Below are positions 47,573 to 58,172 of a stretch of 64,000 nt of DNA, in pieces (within the stretch, counting starts at the first letter, position 1; each line of letters starts with the position of its first letter). Made by a program: the position numbers and the translations under genes. Under the pieces are notes generated by a model, which saw only the letters and a list, made by a program, of their open reading frames with translations, searched no databases and was not told the origin of the DNA. Source of the DNA: Rostrohypoxylon terebratum (lineage: Eukaryota > Ascomycota > Sordariomycetes > Xylariales > Hypoxylaceae); contig MU385904.1 of NCBI GenBank assembly GCA_022497145.1, forward strand, positions 62,001 to 126,000, read 5' to 3'.

Positions 47573-49351
47573 TTCTACTCAATTGGATGGAGATATGAGC
47601 TTTTTATGAAGGGTTCGTCTGAATGGGCTGGGCCATAAGCAGACGCTCGATTCTTTGAAAGAAGGGAGGTCTGATGTTGGTGAAAGGAAGACGTCCGAAT
47701 GTCGCCAAGACACGCGACTTCTCTACCAAGCTAGGGCTGACAGAGCTGAGAGCGGTGCCCCGAACTCGGCACCGTTCGATATCCCCACAATTATTAATTA
47801 TCTAATCATATTTCATTCTACATACATTTACTACTGTAGACTGTAGTAGTATCTGAACTGAACTGATGAAAATCATAAGGCGTTTTAAGGATATGCCTAT
47901 CAACCTCATTATTCAACCTCGGATCTGGGATTGGTTATCATCTCAAGGCGTATCGAAGATTTCATATATTTCGGTGAGTTGTAAATTAAATATGTAGGCT
48001 TAGCCCCTGTACGAGTGTATCGAAGCCAATAAGATCGAGAGTAACTTATGTCTTCGCAACTTTTAAAACATATTTGCGAACATATGGGATGTAGATTGTA
48101 TGTGCTAAGCCGTAATTTTCGAGGCATTGTGTACCTACGCAATATAAAAGCCAATGAGATAGAAGTACTCATGCCTTTGCAGTTTTTCAATTTTGTTCTC
48201 ACGACAGCCAATGTCCATATAGGATCTTGCTAAGCCGTAATTCAACTCGAGGCATGTTGAGGACTGCATATATCTCGGTGAGCTGCAAATCAAATATGTA
48301 GGCCTCGCCCCCTTACGAGTGCATCGAAACCAATAAGATTGAAAGCAACTTATGTCCTCGCAATTTTAGAAAGTTCATTAACTTACCGACACTACGTGCT
48401 AAGCCGTAATTTTTGAGTGAAACCCAATGAGATCGAAGACAGCTTGTACCTTCGCCCTTTTTCATATTCAAGTCTTGTGTAACAGTGTGCGACTTCAGAC
48501 GCTGAGCCGTAACTTTGAGGCATTGCTCGTTACAGCCAATCAAATAGAAGCTTGCCACTCGTACCTTCCCAATTCTCGATCATGGAAGGCTTGTGTAACA
48601 GTGTGTGATGAAAACCAATGAAAACAAACGCTGTTCGTGCCTTCGCCAAATTTCCAATTCTGTTATGGATCCAATAATTATTGCCAATCGACAGCGGTGG
48701 TACCAAGCAAAAGTGCTGAGCCGTAATTTTCGAGACATTGAGGCAGCCCTGAATATGTCTTGTCGATTGTGTCGATGCCAATGAAAACGAAAGCAACTCG
48801 TGCCTTCGCAATTTTCAATTCTGTGATGTATCCACGCAGCCATTAGAACTCTCCGCCGTGTGAAACTGCTGAGCCGTAATTTTCATGGCATCTTATCATT
48901 GCATACATGTCTTTCGGTGAGTTGTAAATGAATATGCAGGCAAGAACAGGCTTAGCTGCCTATCGTCGTCATCATTGACACTTAGCCCCCTTCGCAGGGA
49001 CATCGAAGCCAATGAGATCGAAAGCAGCTTATACCATCGCAATTTTTGAATATTTAAAAGGGTTTTCGGGTTGGGGGCAACATACCTGCTGAGCCGTAAA
49101 ATTGAGCTATTGGTCATGAATCATCGTAGAAGATTTCATGCAACCTGCAGGGAACCAAACCTCATCGGAGATCCGGGCGAATAGACAAGCAACTAGAGCA
49201 TCAAAACAATATATTCATTATCTCGGTGTTCGTCTCGACCCCGAATCCGTAACGCCGTGGCTTGTGATCAACACCTACATCTCTACACCATGACTCACTA
49301 GACATTTTGCTTTTGCCCAGGCCCTCACACCGGCACATCCAATCGACCCTC
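47573..49351. other. Intergenic region between YKE4 start and MCM7 stop
   Basis: About 1.8 kb on the minus-strand side between the YKE4 promoter and the MCM7 3' end. Most of it, from 47950 to 49110, is occupied by the degenerate repeat cluster listed separately. The short antisense frames across it are translations of the repeats and are not supported as genes. Confidence 0.5.
47950..49110. repeat. Cluster of degenerate two-box repeats
   Basis: Two boxes recur at irregular spacing. Box 1 has the core AGCCGTAATTTTCGAGGCAT and occurs seven times, with its AGCCGTAA at about 48108, 48233, 48401, 48505, 48719, 48872 and 49092. Box 2 has the core GCCAATGAGATCGAAAGCA, usually followed by CTTATGCCTTCGCAATTTT, and occurs about eight times (near 48024, 48149, 48329, 48423, 48534, 48613, 48776 and 49007). 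Three copies also carry a longer middle block, CTCGGTGAGTTGTAAAT (near 47972, 48274 and 48914), followed twice by AATATGTAGGC. Copies differ by substitutions and small deletions, so the array is old. Spacing between box 1 copies ranges from about 100 to 220 bp. I do not recognise this family. Confidence 0.85.
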
Positions 49352-52084
49352 TTACTCGTCCTCTTCGCTTCCTGCGTTATCCGTAGCCGTGATAAACACC
49401 AACCTGCTTCCGTTGCCAGCTGTTTGCCAGACCTGTTGTGTTATGTTAGTGATTTGTAATTTTGGAGGCAGGGAAGGGGATGGGAATTTGATAGACGCCA
49501 AGAAATAGTAAGATACTCACATCAAGCTCGGTGTACTCCTCCAACGCACCCAACCACTGGTCTTCCGTGAATCCCTTAGCCAACACACGCTCGCGTACCT
49601 TGCGCATGCTAAGCTCCACCGTACCCTCCTCGCCATCGTCATCATCGTCACCGGCCCTACAAGCACCGCTATCAGCGAGCGCTTTAACCAAGTTGTAGAT
49701 ACGGGAAGCCGCGTTAAGCGTTCTTCGGCCGCCCACGCCTTCATGTGCAGCTAGACTCTCCTTGCTAGCTTCCATGAGTCTCAGCGCTTCATCTACATCA
49801 TCGCGGTTGACTTCGGTATCGAACCGGAGTCGGGCTAGTGCCTGTGCTAGACGGACTACACCAAGCAGTGTTCGCGGTGTGGTGTGGCTGAACTGCTTGT
49901 TCTTCTTCTCAGCACGGCGCTGGGCGTCACGTAGGCGTACGTATGTCTTAGTTAGATACTCCGTGACAGTTTCCGGCACCGTGGGCCTGTAGGTACGTGC
50001 TTGTGCTACGTATGCGCGAACCTCGTGCGGGGTGAAGACCACGTTCGGTTGTTGCGCTGCTCCGCCGTTGCTATCGGTGGCGTAAAGGTCGGGGTGCTTG
50101 CTGTGCATGTGCACGTATGCTACGTGCTTAGCTAGCTGTGCGTCGCTCTCGCGAGTCGGCGTGTCTAATAGCAAGAACAGTACATCGAAACGTGATAGAA
50201 GGGCGGCTGGCAAGTTGATGTTTTCGACGGGAGATATGCGTGGGTTGTAACGACCGTAGATAGGGTTGGCCGCGGCCAGAATCGACGTTCTCGCGTTTAG
50301 CGTAGTCGAGATACCGGCTTTGGAAATGGAAATGGTCTGCTGTTCCATAACTTCATGAATGGCTGTACGATCATTCTCGTCCATCTTGTCGAATTCATCG
50401 ATACAGCAGATACCGTTATCGGCCAAAACTAGGGCACCTCCCTCAAGAACCATTTCATCCGTTACGGGATCGCGCATCACGGCGGCGGTAAGACCGACAC
50501 CACTGGAACCACGACCCGAGGTATACACACCACGAGGCGCAACCTTCGAGATGTACTTCAACAGCTGGGATTTGGCAACACCAGGGTCACCCATCAAGCA
50601 GATATTGATATCACCACGGATCCGCATTCCATCACCCATCGTCTTTGTAACACCACCAACAAGCAGTAAAAGTAGGGCTTTCTTGACATCGAGATGGCCG
50701 TAAATCTCGGGAGCAATCGACTTCGCTAGCATCTCATACACGGTGCCTGACTGACTAAAGGCATTGATACGTCTTAATAGCTTGTCATCAATGATCATCT
50801 CCTCGTAGGCCTTCTTGTGCTGGACAATATGGTGCGCTTCGAGGTATGTGTCGGTCAGGAGACCGGCTCGCATCGCCTGGAAGCCGGTGTATGGGGTGGG
50901 GAGGAAAATGCCGGAAATATCGACGACATCTCCAGGACTAATCTGGCGGACCGCGCTTCCGTAGCACATAACTGTGAGAGTTCGCGGAATTTGGCCGATT
51001 GGTACTTGTTCTGCAAGCTCTTGAACCTTGACTTCCTGGAAGGGCAAGAACTTGGATGCACGTGAGGACTGGAAGAGTTGACCTTTGGACTGGTTTTCCT
51101 TGCATTCTTGCGAGGGGCAAGCAGTGAGGGGCGCATATTGCTTGTCGTTGACGGGTTGGAAGATTTCACATCCACATCGATCACATGTATAGGCACCAAC
51201 CTGCACGATAGGCTTGACGTCTGATACTCTGGTCGCAATGCCACGGACTGTAATAAGATGGCCGAGGTGGTCTCCTCGTACCTGTCGCACCGCTAGTGCT
51301 TTCACCGGTTTTTCGTTGGTAGAGGTCCTTGGCTTGAAAACAAGCGTATATCGCCTTGTGAGCTGAGAGGGGAACGTGGCCTCGAGCAACTCCGGGTTGT
51401 TGTTGTTAGCAGCAGCCTCGGCAAGATCTCGGTTTCGGGCTTGTCTCCTCTCCATGATCACATCTAGGACATCATCTTTGAATCTGAATGAAGTTTAGCA
51501 AGGGGCCGATATTTAGTACAACAGGATTTTGAGCCATACGTAACACCGCTTGTTGGAGGTGGCATCTTGTTGTCGATAGCTTTGGAGAGAATTTCGACGT
51601 AATGCTTGGTATTTGACTCAATAGATTCAACAAGCTTTAGTCCTTCATTCGTCTCTTCCTCCCACTACTTCACATTAGTTTGACTCCTTTTTTCCAGGAG
51701 AAGATAGGTCTTACGGATGCAATGTCATCTAATTCTATTAAAACCTCATCAATTGAGCGATCTGCAAGTTTCTGCATTATATCGGCGTATTTGTGTTTTG
51801 GCAGCTTGGCCGCAGCTTTCTCTTTTCGTCGTTGCTCGTGCGCTTCGTCATCTTGGTCCATAAAATCATACTCGTCACTGAGGTCATCTTCGTCGATATT
51901 AATCTGACCGATGGCATGCGTTATCGTCTGCTCTGGCGAGGTCTTGAACTTTTCGAGGAAAGTCTCAAAGGCAGCTATATCCCAACAATTTGTTAGCTTG
52001 AAGTTCGTTCTTGAATTCGGTGGTGATTGACCGACCTCTTTGCGCCTCGTAGTCGACGACATTTCTGTATTGAAGTAACGCCAT
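49352..52084 (-). CDS. MCM7: MCM7, replicative helicase subunit
   Basis: Five exons (52084-52036, 51974-51715, 51664-51540, 51483-49521, 49432-49352) give 825 residues, close to yeast Mcm7 (845). All junctions keep frame; intron 1 uses the unusual donor GTCGGT. The order is an N-terminal helical domain, a zinc site (C245, C248, C267, C272), Walker A GDPGVAKS (443-450), Walker B with DEFD from Asp507, and the arginine finger in LSRFD (Arg576). Sequences such as DEMVLEGGALVLADNGICCIDEF are MCM-wide, while the N-terminal LITVRGIATRVSDVKPIVQVGAYTCDRCG block is of Mcm7 type. A C-terminal winged-helix region ends in an acidic GSEEDE. Mcm7 is part of the MCM2-7 ring loaded on origins in G1 and active in the CMG helicase in S phase. 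Confidence 0.97.
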
Positions 52085-52301
52085 TATCAATTCAATTCAG
52101 TTTTACTCTTGAGAATCTTAATAGGCGAAAATGGGATGTTGGAGTTGCGATAGAATTTGAAAGTCGCAACAATTGTTTACTAGCAGTTGCTAAGAGATTA
52201 TCGGTCTATCGAACTCCATGCAGAATAGTGGAGGCTGGAAACGCCAATAGGGGAGAGGGGCGGCTGCTTCTGCTAATTAGTACTAGGTTTCTTTGAAAAA
52301 G

Positions 52302-52323
52302 ACGCGTCGACGCGTATTTTCGC
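52302..52323. promoter_or_regulatory. Paired MCB (MBF) sites upstream of MCM7
   Basis: Two ACGCGT cores separated by CG form the perfect 14-bp palindrome ACGCGTCGACGCGT (52302-52315), about 220 bp before the MCM7 ATG. The E2F-like word TTTTCGCG follows at 52316-52323. ACGCGT is the MluI cell-cycle box bound by MBF (Mbp1/Swi6), which drives G1/S expression of replication genes in yeasts. The sites are seen; binding in this organism is inferred. Confidence 0.65.
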
Positions 52324-52573
52324 GTACTCACCAGCCTCATCAATTAAACTATTTAGTGGATCAACGGATCGTGGTATGTGGCTTGCCCCCTCCTTATTCA
52401 TCTCCAAATTCCACATGCATTGTGGAAGCTCAGACCCTCCATCGTTACATAATATGCCATGATATGCGGGGCAGAAAGGTAAGGATGTACCTTTGTACCT
52501 TGCATGGTGTACTGTACCACTGTGCATTGAACCAGCGGTCGAATCAAATTTGAATTGAATTTTAGTGGAGGTA

Positions 52574-52579
52574 CCTCGG
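52574..52579 (+). promoter_or_regulatory. CCTCGG word upstream of PEX1
   Basis: CCTCGG is the core bound by the fatty-acid regulators FarA/FarB in Aspergillus, which control peroxisome and beta-oxidation genes. It lies about 230 bp before the PEX1 ATG. One hexamer may be chance. Confidence 0.3.
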
Positions 52580-52810
52580 TCCACGGCACATGCAAGGAAG
52601 GGACCTGGAAACCCAGGTCTTAGGTCATTTTTCTTCACTATCGTGTCGACCTGCATAGAACACGTCGCTGACCAATTCTCTGTCTGAAATTTCCAGATTC
52701 TGGCAATGAGCTTGTCAAAATGTTCTTTACTTGACCTTTCCTTTATGTTTGACGATAACTGATACTTAATGAATTTGGCGAAGCTCGCTTTATATCTATT
52801 TTAATTCATC

Positions 52811-55800
52811 ATGGCTCCATTTCAACGGAAGAACGCGCAGTCCACGCCGGCAGAGATATCCCTTGTCCATTTGAAGAATTGTCTCGTGAATCTGCCTACA
52901 TCCTTGGTCAACCTTCTTGTAAACATTAATACCGTGAGTTTGTCCCCCTCCTTCTATTAGCTTCTATTGGCCCTCTTCGTCAAGCTTATCGTTTAACCGA
53001 TCAACATCCTAACCTATGATTCTAGCCTGCTCAAAATGTCATCGTCGAACTCAATTATCGTGTTCCTTCGCCCGCAAATGGCGCCCCTCAAGCCAATGGC
53101 TCACCGTCCTCACAACGATCGATATATGTTGGCTGGACGGGAATGCCCAGCAAGAGAAAGATAGCTCCCATAGTAGATCGCGATGGTATTAGCGGTACAC
53201 GCGGAAGTGGTAGAGATCAGGAGGTGGCTTCTGTTGAGATTGATGCTACCTTAGCTGCGACTCTCGGCTTGTCGGATGGTCAAAAGGTCACGGCCATAAT
53301 ACACGTTGACCCCCCTTTAGCTCATACAGTTAACATCGAACCCCTAACGCCTGAAGACTGGGAGATGATCGAACTGCACGCAACGTTCCTCGAATTGAAT
53401 CTTCTTTCGCAAATTCGCGCCCTACCGAATCCCGTGTATACCGCCGTCTCCGGTCAACTTCCTAGTCCGCATCCGTTAACTCTTCACCTATCACCCACGT
53501 CCACGGCCAATATCAAGATTTTGTCTCTCGATCCGGCTCCCTCAGCGGATGTACCGTTCGTGAAGATCGCACCCGATGCCGAAGTTATTGTCGCGCCCAA
53601 GACCCGATCCAAACCGACTAAAAGAAACAGTGAAGACCGTAGTGTGGGCGGTACGTCTAGGAGGAGTGGAAAGAGTTCGAGCACAGTGCGCAAGAAGGGC
53701 GCAAAAGAAGAAAAGAAGCCGTCGCTGTTTCTAAGAGGGGTGGATCGCCAATTCTGCGATGAATGGTTTGATGAAGGCTCAGTACCTCAAGACTTGAGCG
53801 TCTGGGTTGATCGGGATCTTCTATCAAAGGATTTTCGAGGAGTCATATGGGTTGCTATCAACATCGTCAAACCGGCCGGACTTCAACCTCCAATCGATCC
53901 TCAAAAACAACAAGAAAATGCAGCTAATGGCGAGGCTGTTAAAGCGACTGAAAAGGTCGTTGCTCAATTACGTCCGTGGGACGATCCCCCAACGACCCAG
54001 ACTGCTGCTCTCTCCAGTCCCTTATGTGCGGTGCTTGGCTGTTCGGGTATAGTGGGAGGCATAGCGAAAATTGAGCCAGCCCCGGCACCATTATCACGTA
54101 GCGTGGTGAAAACCCTTAAAATATCCCCGTTCCAGGCCGATAGTTGGAAATCTTTGGATGGCCTAAAATTTGGAGGAGAGTCGAAAGCTGAAAAGGAGGA
54201 AGTATCTAAAAGAATATCGCATATTTATGGCCAAAAAGGCAAAGACAGTGGCCTCCTCCGTGGACCTCTAACCGATGGGATGGTGTTGCCGGTATATGAC
54301 AGCCTTGAGGTATCCCAAGGTTGGGAGGGCGGCCTTCTCAAACTTGAAGCTTCGAACTTAGACTCTAAGGAACAGGTAAACTGGTACCTCGGATCTGAAA
54401 AGTCGGTGCCGATCGATGTCCAGGCATCAGCTGCTCGCCCAACCTTTTTGGCGGAGAATGATATAAGCGAATCGCTACCTACAAATGACTCGGTCCTTGT
54501 TGGGATCGATTCGCTCTTAGCCGATTTGAAGTCACATCTTTCGCATATGTCATCTGTTCTATTAACGGGTGCCTTAGGAGCTGGCAAGACGGCCGTTGTG
54601 CAATCATTGGCTAAGACCTTGCGAGAAGAGTTTCTATTCCACACAACATATTTCCCATGCCGAAAGCTTGTCAATGACGAAAGCAGAATCTCTACTATCA
54701 AGGAGACGCTAAATCGAGTTTTTATGAGCGCGAGTTGGGGCGCAAGACTTGGTGGGAAAGCGCTTGTTATACTTGATGACCTGGATAAGTTGTGCCCGGT
54801 CGAGACCGAGTTACAAGTAGGAAACGATAATAGTCGAAGCCGACAGGTGAGCGAGACTATCAGCTCAATCGTGCATCAATATTGCGAGCGCGATAGGGGA
54901 GTCGTTCTCCTTGCAACTGCTCAGGGCAAAGAGTCGTTAAATAATGTCATTATCGGAGGTCACGTCGTTCGGGAAATCGTTGACTTGAAGGCTCCAGATA
55001 AAGAAGCACGAAGAAGAATCTTAGAAACCGTTGTCAAACAACAAACCGTTTCTCCGGAAACTTGGCAAGCGCCCATTTCAAACAGCAGCCGACCCACTAC
55101 AGCCAACGGGAGTGCTGATGGCGATGAGGGCGGCGCATGGATGGATGGAGCTGATCAGCGTAGCCACGGCGGTTCGGTTTCCGGGAACACGAAATCGGAC
55201 GGCTTCCTTTTAGATCCTGACCTTGACTTCCTGGACCTCGCTGGAGAGACTGATGGCTATATGCCCGGCGACCTTCTACTTCTTGTGTCCCGAGCTCGCA
55301 ACGAAGCTCTAATTCGATCAGTTTCCGAAGTTTCTTCCAAAGATTCATTAGACATCATCCAACTCGGTCGCACAGACTTCGATAATGCTCTTAAGGGTTT
55401 TACTCCAGCATCGCTCCGAAACGTCTCGTTACAGACGTCTACAACTACATTTGACTCGATCGGTGGCCTCAAGGAAACCCGACAGATCCTCCTTGAGACG
55501 CTGCAATACCCTACGAAATATGCTCCAATCTTTGCACAATGCCCCTTGAGGCTACGTTCCGGTTTGCTCTTATATGGATTCCCCGGCTGCGGCAAGACTC
55601 TCCTGGCAAGTGCAGTTGCTGGCGAGTGTGGATTGAACTTCATTTCTGTAAAAGGACCTGAAATTCTGAACAAGTATATCGGTGCTAGTGAGAAGAGTGT
55701 ACGTGATCTCTTCGAGCGAGCATCGGCTGCAAAACCATGTGTACTATTCTTTGACGAGTTTGACTCCATCGCGCCGAAACGAGGACACGACTCCACAGGT

Positions 55801-56625
55801 GTTACGGACCGTGTGGTCAATCAACTTTTGACGCAAATGGATGGTGCTGAAGGACTTTCCGGAGTTTACGTCCTAGCTGCAACATCCCGACCGGATTTGA
55901 TTGATCCCGCTTTGCTTCGCCCAGGACGATTAGACAAGAGTTTGCTGTGCGGCTTCCCGGATGTAGAGGACCGTATTGATATTTTACAAGCTCTGGGCAA
56001 GAAGGTGAAACTGAATCCAGAGATATTGTCATCGCAGGAAGGTCTCCTTGAGCTCGCGAAACGCACCGAAGGCTATTCCGGTGCTGATCTTCAGGCGCTT
56101 ATGTCGAATGCTCAATTGGAGGCCATCCATGATGTACTGAACGATATCGAAATGCAGCCCTCAGGTGATAAGCGTGGCGCCAATAATACCCGATCCAAGG
56201 CCGATGTGGCTGCGCGGGGTCGAAATTTCGTGCAGTTTCGTTACGGTATAGAAGCCGCCTTATCCGAAGCGGAAGAACGTGCGAAGAAAGGATACAATAA
56301 ATCCTCTCAACTCGCTGAAAATGCCGCTATTGCAGCCAAGCTAGCTGAAATCAAGACTGCAAGAAAACAAACAAAACTTGGTCATAAGGGAGCGAATCAC
56401 GCCGCAGGCGATAGTAATGAAAAGGGGAAGGAAGCAGGTAATACAGAAGTCCTGATTGGCTGGAAACACATGATCAAAGCATTAGAGGCTACCCGGGCAA
56501 GTATCAGCCCCCAGGAGAGAAACCGACTCGAGCGCATTTACAGAGAGTTTGTTGTCGGGCGTAGTGGAGATTTGCATGATGGCCAAGGTAGCATGGAAAT
56601 CGGCGGACGAAGCAGTCTCATGTAG
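52811..56625 (+). CDS. PEX1: PEX1, peroxisomal AAA+ ATPase
   Basis: Exons 52811-52933 and 53026-56625 join across a 92-bp intron in phase 0, giving 1240 residues. The short first exon (41 codons, MAPFQRKN...) supplies the start of the N-terminal double-psi-barrel-like domain; the second exon alone would begin at an internal Met. Two AAA+ rings follow. D1 has Walker A GALGAGKT (556-563) and Walker B-like LVILDDLD. D2 has GFPGCGKT (892-899), the Walker B aspartate at residue 951 (FFDEFD) and an SRH with ATSRPDLIDPALLRPGRLD. The D2 form with PGCGKT and the block GPEILNKYIGASEKSVRDLFERA is typical of Pex1. Pex1 with Pex6 pulls ubiquitinated Pex5 from the peroxisome membrane. The D1 site looks less conserved than D2, as usual for Pex1. 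Confidence 0.96.
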
Positions 56626-57471
56626 AGCTTAGTATTCGACTAATAGGTGTAGTGACTCGGGTAACAAAAATCTACTCTGCTATTGCCTACATAATGATCT
56701 GTCTCCGAATTTCATAGGCAAGTGTTATAAAACCCTAGATATGGTCTTGGAAGTGATTATCCTGCAATCGGGAGATGAAAATTGGAATAATTAAGTGATT
56801 TATGTTGAAGATATTTGACAAACGAAAATAAGTACTGAAGTACTTCGTACCTAAACACCAAAAAAAGAAAAAAAAAAAACCAATTCACGATGTCTATCGT
56901 AAAGCGACGAGGCTGGCTTGCCGAGTATAATATCGAAGTCTGATATGATTGTTCTGATTGGTTCACTATCTAAAGCTAGCGCTTGTTTAGGGTTAGTTTA
57001 GTGCCACCGCATACTATTGTAGTCCCATTTCCTTTTCTAGTTTCTAGTGGGGGACGTGTTACAAGTCACCTTTCTTCCTTAATCGTCAACGACTCCAAAA
57101 CATCAACCATCTGGATCTTCAGGAACAGCGCAAATGGGAGCTTGTGAGATGATGAAAATTCTCACAGATGTTTGATTCCATATTCTAGGGATCGATAATT
57201 TCTCCGGAAGAGTCCCCGCTGTGCGGCGCTGGCAATTTGGTCTCCTATGCCAAGGGGCGGAAAGCTCCTGGTGCTGAGTTACGGCCTCGGGACTCATTAA
57301 GCTAGACAATCACTCTTATTTTGGGACAGGAACTATCGCTGTTGTCTCACCGGGCTTGTGTTTTGGCAACCTGAGCAATAATAGTTGCCTGACGTTTGTA
57401 AGTATGTTTTCTCTCCTCTTTCTTTCACCTTTCATTTTCATCTCATTATTCATCAACCCACCAAAACCACC
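56626..57471. other. Intergenic region, no gene seen
   Basis: About 850 bp between PEX1 and the Ser/Pro-rich gene. It holds an A-rich tract near 56860-56880 and one telomere-like TTTAGGGTTAG at about 56987-56997. A 68-codon minus-strand frame at 57103-57309 has no support. Confidence 0.4.
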
Positions 57472-57942
57472 ATGATGGCGTCTGACACGCAATCATCCGC
57501 GGCATCTCCTGCGGAGGGGTCTAAACCTCCTCCTAAGTCGTATCCTATGAAGGATTCGCGATCTCCCGCTATGCCATCTCCTGAGGAGGAGTCCAAAGTC
57601 CCTCCTAAGATGGCGGCCAGGCCACCTCCCATATTCGTCACTCACCCATCCCCAATCAACACCTCTAGAAATTCTCCTAGTTCTTCTTCAAGACCCTCCC
57701 CTGTGTCTCATTCGTCGCGACGATCTCCTCTATCACAACTGCCACCCATGTCACCTCTGTCACGGCCCAACATGGATACTCCTGCTGGCCCGATGAATAA
57801 CAACTTATTCAATGACTACAATACTCCAGCGTTTCATACTGACATCAGCATAAGCCGCCAGCCGGGTCTTCGCGGTGGTCCGTATGCTATCGCGCTCACT
57901 AAAATCCCGCCGCTTCGAGTTCCTGAGACACCTTACGTCTAG
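57472..57942 (+). CDS. Small Ser/Pro-rich disordered protein
   Basis: 156 residues from ATG 57472 (a second ATG follows directly at 57475); the frame extends upstream without an ATG. I do not recognise a family. The chain is low complexity, with repeated Ser-Pro pairs (SPAEG, RSPAMPSPEEE, HPSPIN, NSPSSSSRPSPVSHSSRRSPLS), which are minimal sites for proline-directed kinases. The C-terminal 40 residues (NLFNDYNTPAFHTDISISRQPGLRG onward) are less biased. The gene lies 230 bp before the Ste20-like kinase on the same strand. The leader before the ATG is CT-rich with ACCAAAACCACCATG, a good fungal start context. Alternatives are a true small gene or part of a longer kinase leader. Confidence 0.55.
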   Translation: MMASDTQSSAASPAEGSKPPPKSYPMKDSRSPAMPSPEEESKVPPKMAARPPPIFVTHPSPINTSRNSPSSSSRPSPVSHSSRRSPLSQLPPMSPLSRPNMDTPAGPMNNNLFNDYNTPAFHTDISISRQPGLRGGPYAIALTKIPPLRVPETPYV

Positions 57943-58172
57943 TTAGTATTTCTCATATCGCTAATGATTTGCGATATAACCCTCCTTCACCCTACTTATC
58001 CCGTTCGCACCACTGTTCAAATTAACCCGCTTCGTCATCGCATCGTCCATTCATCTTCTTTTCATTTTAACTTTTGCTATTTATCTTAACAAGTTCACGA
58101 GCTAATCTAATTACACAGCCCCGAGCCTGTTCCCAACCCCAACGAACAGGAGTCTGGGGTAGAGAAGACGAA

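Larger units (their letters stand above)
52085..52810. other. Divergent promoter region of MCM7 and PEX1
   Basis: A 726-bp region between two divergent starts. It contains the MCB palindrome at 52302-52315, a TTTTCGCG word just beyond it, and a CCTCGG word at 52574. The 127-codon frame at 52273-52656 (-) lies across these sites and shows no domain. Confidence 0.6.

Noticed and set aside
48313..48843. Minus-strand frames of 81-93 codons with recurring residues
   Set aside because: Their similarity is explained by the DNA repeats themselves; frames differ between copies and contain stops.
52273..52656. 127-codon frame in the MCM7-PEX1 spacer
   Set aside because: No domain, and it spans clear regulatory sites of two divergent genes.
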